64,000 nucleotides of DNA from Bacilli bacterium (lineage in GTDB: Bacteria; Bacillota_I; Bacilli_A; RFN20; CAG-288): the NCBI GenBank assembly GCA_022647725.1, contig JALCLG010000001.1, forward strand, positions 1,528,001 through 1,592,000, given 5' to 3'. Positions 15,478 to 24,336 of this stretch are shown piece after piece. Under the pieces are notes generated by a model. The model was not told the DNA's origin. It ran no database searches and saw only the letters and a program-made list of their open reading frames with translations. Every line of letters begins with the position of its first letter. Positions within the stretch are counted from its first letter, which is position 1. Made by a program: the position numbers and the translations under genes.

Positions 15478-18291
15478 TCAGGCTTGGAACGCCTCTTTTG
15501 GCGAAAAAGACGCAATCCGACGAGCCATGAAAAGACCCAAGAACCCACTGAGAAGAAGACAGCATCCGAACGAAATCAGATAGGGCAGAAGGCTTGCGGA
15601 ATAGACCGAAAGGATGTCCTTAAGAGTCTCTGCCAGGATCTTCTCCGCAAAGAGGGTGATGCCATAGGAAAGTAAGAAACTGCTCAGTCCTACCGTTAAG
15701 GAAAATATCAGATAATATCCGATGATTTCCTCTTTCCGAAACCCTAAGGCCAAGCGGATGCCGATTTCTTTCCGGTCCTTTTCCAGGATCAGGTAGAGAG
15801 CTAATCCCATCAAGGCACTGGCTAACAGCAAGGATAACAGACTGAAGCCGAGAAAGAGCTGACTGAGCCGAGTCATGGTCTTGGAGAGCTCTGCCACCAA
15901 GGTCAGCATCGGAAAACTGCCTCGGTAATCGCCGTACTTGCGGATTTCCTCACAGTAATAATTGCTGTCCTTGCTGTCGAGATCGACCTTGAGGACGGCA
16001 TCCGTCAGACGGATGTCCCCAAGCGTCAGCGGCAGATACTGGGCACTGTAGGCTAACGGGAAAAACGAATCCTGATAAAGAATCTCGCTCTCCTCCGTGA
16101 CTACCCCGCTGATAGTGAGGACTCCGGAAGCAAAGTCATTGCGGTAACGCTGAGTGGCCTCGGAGACGGTATCCGTCAGGGTCAGGACAAAAAGGGTATT
16201 GCCTAAGGCCTTTTCCGGGGATCCGTAAAGAGCCGTGGCCAGCCCGGAGGAGACAGCAATGCTCTGATAATCCGTAGGAAGCTTTCCCAGGATTTCCTTG
16301 CCTTGGACATCCCGGGTCAGATCAAAGGTGAGTCCGTCCTCCTTGGTGGAAGACAGGAGATCACCTTTGAGAACTCCGTCAGGCACCGTGATCAAGGTCG
16401 ACTGGAACTGACCGAGATTCTCGCTGGAATACTGAGCCTCATCCTCAATCTGATTGAGCCGGTCCTTGTATTTGGAGAAGAAGAAAGGCTTGCTGAACCC
16501 GCTGATGTAGCCGCTGGCCGTAAAGGTGAAGATCGGACTGGAATAACACACCGACCTCACCCGGCCTTGCTGGGCCTTTATAAAGGCATTGATCTGAGCC
16601 GGAGAGATTTTGCTGAGGATGTCCCGCTCCACCAGAAACCGGTTGTGGGTCTTGGTCTCCTCTTTCCAGTAATGCCCGGTCTGCTCTAAGGGCCTTAAGG
16701 AGAAGGCGTTGGCCTCCTCATCCGTCAGGAAATGAGGAATGAATGAGGCTATGGCTTCCGGATAAAGCCGGATGCCATAGCCCTTCTTAAGAGTCCAAGG
16801 CTCTTTTTCCGGGATGGTCTCCTCGGCCAGGCAGTCCTTGAAATGGAGAACGTTCTTCAAAAAAAGTTCTCCAAACTCCGGATTGGTATGGATCAGCACA
16901 TCCCGGGAGGTCCGTTCGATGGCCTTCAGGGTCAAGGACTCATCCAAGGAATAGCCCCAGGCTGATTTGGAGACCTGAAAACGTAGTGGCAGGGCAATCC
17001 CCTGACAGAAGGACGAAAGCATCCGGACATCCTCATCTGAGAGAACCCCGGGCGGCGGACCGAAGAAGAGATGGTAAAGCAGTCCCAAAGTCTCTTCGCT
17101 GGCACCCAAAATGATCTCATCGTCTTTCAGCGGCGCTTGACTCAGCCCTAATTCTTCCGGGCATTCAAAGGTCAGAAACGAATCCATCGACAGCTTATTC
17201 AACGGCAAGGACCGGTCCCGATAAAGAACGGACACGGTCTGGTTCTTGCCGAAGACGGCATCCAAGGACGACAAATAGAATGGTCCGGTAGCCAGGATCT
17301 CTTCCGGATAGCGGGCCTTAAGCCGGTCCAGGAACCCGACATCGCTGGTCTGATAGTCCTCTTGTAAAGGTCCCTCTTCCGCGGGTGTCACCACCAAGGA
17401 ATCCTGAGACATATACTGGCTGAAGGAAGCGGATAAGGAGCCGTTGACTCCATGGGAGAGCAGAAGGGAGAACGACACGGAAAAAAGAGCCACGGCCATC
17501 GAGACTAAGGTGATGACCAGAAAATCTTTTTTCAGCAGCAAGGCCCGCACCACGTCTTTGATCAGGGGCCAGCCCTGGTATCGTTTCCGCTGATAATGGC
17601 AGGTTAACGCCGGCTTCTTAGAAGGATTCCCATCCTGCAAGAGCCGCAGTTTTCCCTGGCTCAGCTCTTCGACGGTTGCCTGCGGCGGGATTTCCTGCCG
17701 TTCATGGGTGATGACCAGCACCAGCCGGCGCTGACTCTCTTCCAGCAGCAAGGCTGTGATCTCCTGCCGCAGGGAACCGTTTAAGGAGGAGAGGGGCTCA
17801 TCGGCAAATAAGAGCGGCGTATCCCGAATCAGGGCCCGGACGAGACTGACCCGCTTCTTCTCTCCGCCGCTCAAGGAGGCAAAAACCGCCTTCTTCTTGC
17901 CAAGAAGCCCCACCCGTTTCAGGTAGGTTTCCACCCGGTCCTTCTTCTCCTTTTCGCTGAGACTGCTGATGGCCAAAGTGGCTAAGAGGTTCTGTTCGAC
18001 GCTGTCCTTGTCATCGACCTGATAATCCTGAAAGGAGAAGGAGACGGCCGCAAAACGGAAATTGGCCTGTTCGTCAGGAGTCAGGCTTTTCAGGTTCTTG
18101 CCGTTATAGAGAACGTCTCCCTCATAGTCAAAATCCATCCCGCCGAGGATCTCCAACAGCGTGGACTTCCCGCAGCCGGATTTCCCGACCAGATAGAAAA
18201 GACCGGTATCGGGATAGGTCCGGGAAAGACGGGTAAAGACATCCTTGCCCATGCCAGGGTATCTCTTGGTCAGGTTGACGAAACTTAGCAT
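15478..18291 (-). CDS. ABC transporter: ATPase fused to FtsX/MacB-type permease, large external domain
   Basis: 937 residues. ATPase ~1-220 with Walker A VGKSGCGKSTLLE, signature LSGGEKKRVSLVRAL and Walker B LLFADEPLSSLN. One membrane helix at ~245-270 leads to a very large external segment (~275-800), then three C-terminal helices (~805-930) with the FtsX-like stretch LEKDRKEIGIRLALGFRKEEIIGYY. Topology is that of type VII (MacB-like) exporters, which use mechanotransmission rather than translocating through the membrane. TGATG overlap with the preceding ABC gene indicates coupling. Probably a heteromeric pair; the substrate is unknown. Confidence 0.85.
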   Translation of the reverse strand: MLSFVNLTKRYPGMGKDVFTRLSRTYPDTGLFYLVGKSGCGKSTLLEILGGMDFDYEGDVLYNGKNLKSLTPDEQANFRFAAVSFSFQDYQVDDKDSVEQNLLATLAISSLSEKEKKDRVETYLKRVGLLGKKKAVFASLSGGEKKRVSLVRALIRDTPLLFADEPLSSLNGSLRQEITALLLEESQRRLVLVITHERQEIPPQATVEELSQGKLRLLQDGNPSKKPALTCHYQRKRYQGWPLIKDVVRALLLKKDFLVITLVSMAVALFSVSFSLLLSHGVNGSLSASFSQYMSQDSLVVTPAEEGPLQEDYQTSDVGFLDRLKARYPEEILATGPFYLSSLDAVFGKNQTVSVLYRDRSLPLNKLSMDSFLTFECPEELGLSQAPLKDDEIILGASEETLGLLYHLFFGPPPGVLSDEDVRMLSSFCQGIALPLRFQVSKSAWGYSLDESLTLKAIERTSRDVLIHTNPEFGELFLKNVLHFKDCLAEETIPEKEPWTLKKGYGIRLYPEAIASFIPHFLTDEEANAFSLRPLEQTGHYWKEETKTHNRFLVERDILSKISPAQINAFIKAQQGRVRSVCYSSPIFTFTASGYISGFSKPFFFSKYKDRLNQIEDEAQYSSENLGQFQSTLITVPDGVLKGDLLSSTKEDGLTFDLTRDVQGKEILGKLPTDYQSIAVSSGLATALYGSPEKALGNTLFVLTLTDTVSEATQRYRNDFASGVLTISGVVTEESEILYQDSFFPLAYSAQYLPLTLGDIRLTDAVLKVDLDSKDSNYYCEEIRKYGDYRGSFPMLTLVAELSKTMTRLSQLFLGFSLLSLLLASALMGLALYLILEKDRKEIGIRLALGFRKEEIIGYYLIFSLTVGLSSFLLSYGITLFAEKILAETLKDILSVYSASLLPYLISFGCCLLLSGFLGLFMARRIASFSPKEAFQA

Positions 18292-20291
18292 CAGTCTTCT
18301 CCTTCCAATTCCCGGTTGATCCGGGGATTCTGAATCTGATGGATGGCCAGAAAGCTGGCTGGCAGGGAGATCAGGAAAGCCACGAGAATGACCAGCATTA
18401 AAGGCCCCAACGGAAAGAGTTCCACCAAGGCCGGAAAGGCTAAGGCCTTCGCATAGCCGTTGATGAGACCACAGGACGCCACCGTCAGAAGCACCAGGAA
18501 CAGGACGGTCCGGCCAAAGAAAAGCAGCCCTTGCGACAAGGCCAGCCTTACTTGGTTCTTAGGCTGCCTGGTGAAGGCCTTGGCTAAGGCAAAGAGACGG
18601 AGGTTATCGCTAAACAGGGAGTAGAGAGAAAGAAACTCCAACAGAAAGGCGGAGACCAAGGCAAGGAAGAGGAAAACCAGCACCACCTTGGTCAGCGACG
18701 AAACGATTTCTTCGGTGCTGTCCTTGACCTCCAGCGTCTTGCTCTCTAACGCCATGCTCTCACCGAAAAGGGCCTGGCTTCTTGTCTGGAGAGCTTCCAT
18801 ATCCGGATGAGTGAAGACCTTCTTATGGGAGGTGAAGTCATCCGTCTGGAACTCCTTGTCCTCCAACAGGTAAGTTAAGGGAATGGCCTGACCCATCTCC
18901 TGGGAGATGTTGGTTGGGGAGAGGCCTCTCAGGGTCTCATAGGCATCGTCATAGGAATAATAGCCGATGGCCTCATTGAGGGCTGTCTTCTCCTTGGAGA
19001 TGCCGGTGATGGTGAAATTCCAGCTTACCGGCACCACGTCTTTGCTGGTCAGGCTTTGGGGAGCCAGATATGCGGCATGGGAAAAGAAAAGCTTCTGTCC
19101 CAGGGCCTGACTTTCCGAGAGAGAAAACTGCTTGAGGAAGGATGGATTGACGACCAGGCTTCCGGCCTTGGCTAAGCCCTGGCCAGTCGCAAGTTTATCC
19201 GGATTCTCTTTCAATACCGGCAGGAAACGGATGGAGGCGACCTGGTCTTTGAGGGTGATGTCGTTATAAGCCGGCAGAAAGTAATCGAGGCACGGACAGG
19301 CCGTCGTAATGCCTAACTGGGAAAGCTCCTTGGCCGAAGGCAGGGAGTAGCGTTCCAAAGTCAGCTTGCCGGACTGGGAGATAGTCTCCTTGTGGCTTAA
19401 GGTCGCGACATCGCTGGCATAGTACTGCTCCACCAGGCTGTCCAGGGTGTCATCCAGCTGCTGAACAAAGGATAGGCCTACGGCACCGATGGTCAAGGCC
19501 AGCGCCAGCAGGAAGGTTGCTAAGAAAAGACGGAAAGGATGCTTTTTAAGATAAGCCCGATTGATAAAGAGAGACTTGGACAGACTGACTTTGTCGTTTG
19601 CCTTGTCTTCCGAAGACGTAACCGCCGTTTGAGAAGGCTCACAGTTTGTCTGGATCAGCACCAGTTTCTGGTCCTTGAGCTGATAGAGCTGGTCCCCGAA
19701 CTTCCGGGCATTGACCTCATCATGGGTGACGAGGATCACCAGCTTCTTTCGGCCCAGGTCCTGCAGAAGCTGATAGATTCCTAAGGCGTTTTCCTCATCC
19801 AGTTGACCGGTCGGTTCATCCAGAATCAGCACCGAGGAATCCAAAAGCAGCGCCCGGGCGATGGCTACCCGCATCTTCTCCCCGCCGCTTAATTTTCCGG
19901 CCGGCGTTGTTACATCCTTCAGCCCGACTTCCTTTAAGACAGCCTTGGCCCGGGCCCGGTCCTCCTTTTCGCCTCTCAGCCAACGCCCTAAAAGGACATT
20001 GTCCTCCACGGAAAGATAATCAAGAAGCAAGGCCGACTGAAAGACCGGTGCCGGCAAAGGACCGCTCGGGAAATCAATCGTTCCGGAGGTGGGTTTCAGC
20101 TGCCCTTCGATCAAGGAAAGCAGGGTAGTCTTCCCACTGCCGGAACGGCCCAGAATCACGATAAAGCCCTGACTTGGGAGCATCAGGGTGAGACCGGAAA
20201 AGAGAGGCGTCTTACCGTCGTAACTGAAACTGATATTGTTTAAGGCTACATTCTTCGGACACGGACTCTCAAGGCTTTTTATGGACGGCAC
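18291..20291 (-). CDS. ABC transporter: ATPase fused to FtsX-type permease, partner of the next gene
   Basis: About 666 residues from GTG 20291, chosen because GAGAGGAGT lies nine bases upstream; an in-frame TTG at 20342 would add 17 residues and run through the palindrome. ATPase ~15-215: Walker A ILGRSGSGKTTLLS, signature LSGGEKMRVAIARAL, Walker B VLILDEPTGQLDEE, switch VTHDE. A membrane helix at ~260-285, external region ~285-530, then three helices to the C-terminus. Lies 64 nt after folD on the same strand and overlaps the following ABC gene by one base. Confidence 0.85.
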   Translation of the reverse strand: MPSIKSLESPCPKNVALNNISFSYDGKTPLFSGLTLMLPSQGFIVILGRSGSGKTTLLSLIEGQLKPTSGTIDFPSGPLPAPVFQSALLLDYLSVEDNVLLGRWLRGEKEDRARAKAVLKEVGLKDVTTPAGKLSGGEKMRVAIARALLLDSSVLILDEPTGQLDEENALGIYQLLQDLGRKKLVILVTHDEVNARKFGDQLYQLKDQKLVLIQTNCEPSQTAVTSSEDKANDKVSLSKSLFINRAYLKKHPFRLFLATFLLALALTIGAVGLSFVQQLDDTLDSLVEQYYASDVATLSHKETISQSGKLTLERYSLPSAKELSQLGITTACPCLDYFLPAYNDITLKDQVASIRFLPVLKENPDKLATGQGLAKAGSLVVNPSFLKQFSLSESQALGQKLFFSHAAYLAPQSLTSKDVVPVSWNFTITGISKEKTALNEAIGYYSYDDAYETLRGLSPTNISQEMGQAIPLTYLLEDKEFQTDDFTSHKKVFTHPDMEALQTRSQALFGESMALESKTLEVKDSTEEIVSSLTKVVLVFLFLALVSAFLLEFLSLYSLFSDNLRLFALAKAFTRQPKNQVRLALSQGLLFFGRTVLFLVLLTVASCGLINGYAKALAFPALVELFPLGPLMLVILVAFLISLPASFLAIHQIQNPRINRELEGED

Positions 20292-20305
20292 CGGTAAGAC
20301 TCCTC

Positions 20306-20323
20306 TCACCTGATATTGGGTGA
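20306..20323 (-). promoter_or_regulatory. Palindromic element upstream of the ABC pair
   Basis: TCACCTGATATTGGGTGA, perfect in the outer five bases of each arm. It differs at two of 18 positions from the element before comEA (9244-9261). Both copies sit immediately 5' of a purine-rich ribosome site, so they could act on RNA or DNA. Confidence 0.5.
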
Positions 20324-20355
20324 AAGAGGCCCGGCTGTCCAACAGAACGGAAAAA

Positions 20356-21159
20356 TTAAGAAAGCTTGACTAAGGTCAGAGCGTTCTTCACTAAGAAAAG
20401 CGAGGTCAAAGCACCGACGCCTCCCGGCACCGGCGTATAGGCTTTCAGTTCATCGGGATTCGGAATGAAACCGAGATCCCCGCCACCGGCGGAGAAACCA
20501 CAGTCCAAGACGGTCGTCTCCGGAGTCAAGGCACTCCGAGGAATCAGGCCCGGATGGCCGCTGGCTAAGAAGATGACGGAACTTTCCTTGGCTTCCTTGG
20601 CTAACAGCTCCGGAGCAACCTTGGAATGGGCTAAGGTCAGTAAGCCGTCTTTGCGGTTGACGAGTTCGGCTAAGGGGAGACCTACCGTCAGACTGCGGCC
20701 GACGACCAGACATTTCCGGCCGGCCAGGGAAATCTGATAGGTATCCAAAAGATAACGGACGCTCTGGGCGGTTGCGGGAAGATAGTCGAGGTTTCCGGAA
20801 TAGAGCCTGCCGCGGTTAACGTCACTCATGCCGTCCGGATCCTGACCGGCCGGAATGCTTTTCACGAAGGCTTCTTCGTTCTTGACGCCTAAAGGACGGG
20901 CTAAGATCACCTGATGCGAGGAGATGCCCTTTTGGAAACGGACAAGATTGTCGGCTTCCGAAAGCGCCGGATCCATAAACGCCTCCGTGTAGGGTATAGC
21001 TAAGCTGTCCAGCACCTTTTTGATGCCTTTCAGATAATAGAAGCAGGCCTGATTATGGCTGTCCGAGAAAAGATAGAAGGAGAGACGGGAAAGGTCCTTA
21101 TCCGACTTCAGACTCGTTAGAAGCTGCTCTTTGAGAGCACTGCCGGAAAGGGTGATCAT
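20356..21159 (-). CDS. folD: Bifunctional methylenetetrahydrofolate dehydrogenase/cyclohydrolase FolD
   Basis: Interconverts 5,10-methylene- and 10-formyl-tetrahydrofolate using NADP. 267 residues, slightly short for the family (~280). The substrate half carries YLKGIKKVLDSL and PLSEADNLVRFQ-like segments; the Rossmann half has RKCLVVGRSLTVGLPLAEL and the C-terminal TPVPGGVGALT motif. The usual catalytic region near Lys56 (YxxxK) appears as FYYLKGIK. ATG overlaps the fhs stop (ATGA), placing fhs and folD as a one-carbon module. Confidence 0.9.
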   Translation of the reverse strand: MITLSGSALKEQLLTSLKSDKDLSRLSFYLFSDSHNQACFYYLKGIKKVLDSLAIPYTEAFMDPALSEADNLVRFQKGISSHQVILARPLGVKNEEAFVKSIPAGQDPDGMSDVNRGRLYSGNLDYLPATAQSVRYLLDTYQISLAGRKCLVVGRSLTVGLPLAELVNRKDGLLTLAHSKVAPELLAKEAKESSVIFLASGHPGLIPRSALTPETTVLDCGFSAGGGDLGFIPNPDELKAYTPVPGGVGALTSLFLVKNALTLVKLS

Positions 21160-22772
21160 CGTTCGGTGCTCTTCATATTCTTCGCCGCCGGAATGGCCGG
21201 AAGACCCGGCATCGTAAAGACATCGCCCGTCAAAGGAACGATGAAGCGGGCACCGGTGAAGAGACGGATGGAACGGACATGAAGCGTATGCTTAGGAACA
21301 TTGAGAAGCTTCGGATCATCGCTTAAGGAGTTCGGGGTCTTGGAGATGCAGACGGAGAAGTTGCTGTAGCCCCGGAGATTGATGTCTTCCAGCTGCTGCA
21401 ATGCCAGATCGGAATAGACGACGTCGCTGGCACCATAGATGTCGCGGGCGATCTTGAAGATCTTGTCCTTGACCGGCATGGCACTGGTGATGATCGGAGC
21501 GAAGCCGGCATCATAGCCGCCATCGACCAACTGCTTGACCTTGCTGGCCAGATCATAGGCACCGGCCGGGCCATCCTTGTAGGAGGTGTTAATGGCATAG
21601 TCGTAATGCTCGGAATCCAAGAAGTCCGTCAGGACCTTCATCTCCTCATCCGTATCATCGGCGAAGCGGTTGATGCTGACGATGACCGGCAGATTGTAGA
21701 GACCCACGTTTTCAATATGCTTGCGCAGGTTGTCAAGACCGATCTTGACGGCAACCGGATTGTTAATGGCAAGATTCTCGAACTTGACACCGCCATGAAG
21801 CTTCAAGGAACGGATGGTGGCAACCATCACAATCAGCGACGGATGGAATCCGCCTAACGGAGCCACGATATCCAGGAACTTTTCCATGCCGAGATCGCTG
21901 CCGAAGCCTGCTTCGGTGACGACATAATCACTGAGCTTCATGGCCAGGTCGGTGGCGATGATGGAGTTGCAGCCATGGGCGATATTGGCAAACGGACCGC
22001 CATGGACGATGGCCGGGGTATGGGCTTTGGTCTGGACGAGGTTCGGATAGAGCGCCACATGGATCAGCTTGCGGACAGCATCGCGGACTTCCAGATCCCG
22101 GACATAGATCGGATCGCCGTTGGTGTTATAGGCCACGGTCATGGAATCGATGCGGTCCAGGAAATCCTCTTCGTTCTTGGCCAAGCAGAAAATGGCCATG
22201 ACCTCACTGGCGGCCGTGATCACAAAGGAAGAGTGATGGGCGACCGTATGGGAATCATCTTCGGCGACCGTGATGCTTCGTAAGGAACGGTCATTCATAT
22301 CCAGACAGCGCGGTAAGACGATCCGCTCCGGATCGACTCTCAGCAGGGAATGCTGGTAGAGTTCGTTATCGATCATCGCCACAATCAGGTTGTTGACGCT
22401 GGAGAGGGCGTGGATATCGCCATTGAAATGAAGGTTCACGTCTTCTTCCGGAACCAAGATCTCTTCGCCGCCGCCGGCACCGCCGCCTTTGACGCCGAAA
22501 ACCGGACCTAAGGAAGGTTCGCGGAGACAGGCGCAGCTGTTGGCACCTAACAAAGCCAGTCCATCGGCGATGCCGATGGCGGTTGTGGTCTTGCCCTCGC
22601 CGGCCTTGGTCGGCGTCATGGCCGTGCAAAGAATGATCTTGCCTTTGCCGGTCCGGGCTTCGTTGACGTGATCGGTGATGATCTTGGCCTTGTCATAGCC
22701 GAAAGGAAGAATCTCGTCTTCCCCTAAATGCAGCTTATCGGCAATCGACTTGACTTCATACTCGTTTTCCAT
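21156..22772 (-). CDS. fhs: Formate-tetrahydrofolate ligase
   Basis: ATP-dependent formation of 10-formyl-THF from formate. 538 residues from ATG 22772 (MENEYEV), chosen for GAGGAGG eight bases upstream; it overlaps the end of the miaA-tcdA gene by 17 bp. Motifs: nucleotide loop TPTKAGEGKTTTAIGI, LREPSLGPVFGVKGGGAGGG, TGDIHALSSVNNL-like segment, and C-terminal GDVFTMPGLPAIPAA. Coupled to folD downstream. Confidence 0.95.
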   Translation of the reverse strand: MENEYEVKSIADKLHLGEDEILPFGYDKAKIITDHVNEARTGKGKIILCTAMTPTKAGEGKTTTAIGIADGLALLGANSCACLREPSLGPVFGVKGGGAGGGEEILVPEEDVNLHFNGDIHALSSVNNLIVAMIDNELYQHSLLRVDPERIVLPRCLDMNDRSLRSITVAEDDSHTVAHHSSFVITAASEVMAIFCLAKNEEDFLDRIDSMTVAYNTNGDPIYVRDLEVRDAVRKLIHVALYPNLVQTKAHTPAIVHGGPFANIAHGCNSIIATDLAMKLSDYVVTEAGFGSDLGMEKFLDIVAPLGGFHPSLIVMVATIRSLKLHGGVKFENLAINNPVAVKIGLDNLRKHIENVGLYNLPVIVSINRFADDTDEEMKVLTDFLDSEHYDYAINTSYKDGPAGAYDLASKVKQLVDGGYDAGFAPIITSAMPVKDKIFKIARDIYGASDVVYSDLALQQLEDINLRGYSNFSVCISKTPNSLSDDPKLLNVPKHTLHVRSIRLFTGARFIVPLTGDVFTMPGLPAIPAAKNMKSTER

Positions 22773-24336
22773 TTTCGTTTTCCTCCTCAAGACGACGTAG
22801 CAAGAGACTGACTAAGGCTAACCCTGCGCTTTCCGGAACGGTAGCTAACGATCCGATCGTCGGACTGTTGGCTTTGGCCTTCATCCGGCCATCGCTGGCG
22901 TAGACGCAGTCGATGTCATCAATCTGAGTTTTATTATAGCCCATTTGCGTGAGTGTCTGACGAAAAGCCTTGCTGAGCGGGTCGAGGCTTTCCTTCATTT
23001 TCCCATAGCGGACTTTGGTGGAGTCCCAGTGGAATCCCATGCCTAAGGAAGTCACATAGACCGACTTCTCCTGGAGGGCTTTTTCATAGAGCAGCCCTTT
23101 GGCAGGACAGTCGTCGATGCAGTCGACGATGACATCATAGGACTCTGAAGGGATATCTTCTTTGACCGCAATCTGTTTGACGATGCGGGTCACCTGAATC
23201 AAGGGGTTGATGGCCAGGATCTTCTTCCTGGCTACCTCGGCTTTGTCTTTGCCGATGTCCGACGCGTCATAGAGCGACTGGCGGTTGAGGTTACTGGCTT
23301 CGACCTTGTCCCCGTCCATCAGACAGAAACGGGTCACGCCCAGCCGGGCCAAAGCCAACAAGGCCTGACCGCCGACACCTCCCAAACCGACGAAAAGAAT
23401 GGAACAGGTCTCAATGCGGTTAAGAATCGATGGAGCTAAGACAATCCGGCTCCGCTGATGAAAGGCAATATCGTTGCGGATCAAGGCCTCAATCCGGGCC
23501 GGTGAACCCCCGATGGCTTCGGGGAACTGATTCCGTAGGAAGGTCCGTTGCTTCTTGGCATACTGATGGGTGTGGATCTTGATGAGGTCAGCCATGCTTG
23601 CTGAGGTCTTCTTTTCTTCCAGGCCCTGGATGATCTCCTTATAGCCGATGGCCAAAAAGGAACGGCAGGTCTTCGGATACTGACTCACCAGGCCTTCGAC
23701 TTCGCTGACGATGCCTTTTTCAAACATGCTGTCGATCCGGGCATCGATCTTCTGATTGCCTTCGTCTTTGTCGATGTCAATCCGTAAGAAGGTGGCCGGA
23801 TAAAGAGGCTTGGGTGAATTCTTGGCCAGGATCTCCTTCCGCGAAAGACCGCCGTCGAGCTGCCGCAAGGCGGAAAGCACCCGGCGGGGATTCTGATGGT
23901 CGATGCTCTGATAGGTCTCCGGACTCCGTTTCAAAAGGAGCTCGGCCTGTTCCTGCAGGCTAAGATTCTCATATTTCTCGGTGGCTTCCGGGCTTTCTTC
24001 CGGGAAGACGTAATTGAAGAGCAGCGCTTTGATATAAAGGAACGTCCCGCCGACCACCAGCACATCCTGACCCTGGGCAACAAAGCCGTCCAGGAGCGGA
24101 CGCATCGTCTTCTGGAAGGAGGCGACATCGGTGGCCTCATCAGGCTGGTACTGGTCATAATAAAGATAGGTAAGACCCTGGGTCTCTTCCCGGGTGGGCT
24201 TATCGGTGCCGATTGCCATCGTCTTATAGCACTGGTAGGCATCGGCGGAAATCACCGGCAACGAAAACTCCCGCGCCAGTTTCAGCGCGATTCTCGTCTT
24301 GCCGCTGGCCGTCTGACCGAGAATCACATAAATCAC
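22756..24336 (-). CDS. Fusion protein: tRNA dimethylallyltransferase MiaA + TcdA/ThiF-type dehydratase
   Basis: 526 residues from GTG 24336 (VIYVILGQTASGKT); GGAGGAG lies nine bases upstream and the GTG shares its first base with the mutL stop TAG. Residues ~1-300 are MiaA: P-loop GQTASGKT, DAYQCYKTMAIGTDKPT, DVASFQKT, VVGGTFLYIKAL, and C-terminal HQYAKKQRTFLR. Residues ~310-526 are an E1-like Rossmann domain of the TcdA (CsdL/YgdL) class: SILFVGLGGVGGQALLALA, SNLNRQSLY, KAEVARKKILAINP, VIVDCIDDCPAK, DPLSKAFRQTL, IDCVYASD. MiaA prenylates A37; TcdA cyclises t6A37 to ct6A. One continuous frame with no stop or frameshift between domains. The substrate assignment of the second half is by family resemblance. 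Confidence 0.88.
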   Translation of the reverse strand: MIYVILGQTASGKTRIALKLAREFSLPVISADAYQCYKTMAIGTDKPTREETQGLTYLYYDQYQPDEATDVASFQKTMRPLLDGFVAQGQDVLVVGGTFLYIKALLFNYVFPEESPEATEKYENLSLQEQAELLLKRSPETYQSIDHQNPRRVLSALRQLDGGLSRKEILAKNSPKPLYPATFLRIDIDKDEGNQKIDARIDSMFEKGIVSEVEGLVSQYPKTCRSFLAIGYKEIIQGLEEKKTSASMADLIKIHTHQYAKKQRTFLRNQFPEAIGGSPARIEALIRNDIAFHQRSRIVLAPSILNRIETCSILFVGLGGVGGQALLALARLGVTRFCLMDGDKVEASNLNRQSLYDASDIGKDKAEVARKKILAINPLIQVTRIVKQIAVKEDIPSESYDVIVDCIDDCPAKGLLYEKALQEKSVYVTSLGMGFHWDSTKVRYGKMKESLDPLSKAFRQTLTQMGYNKTQIDDIDCVYASDGRMKAKANSPTIGSLATVPESAGLALVSLLLRRLEEENENGKRV

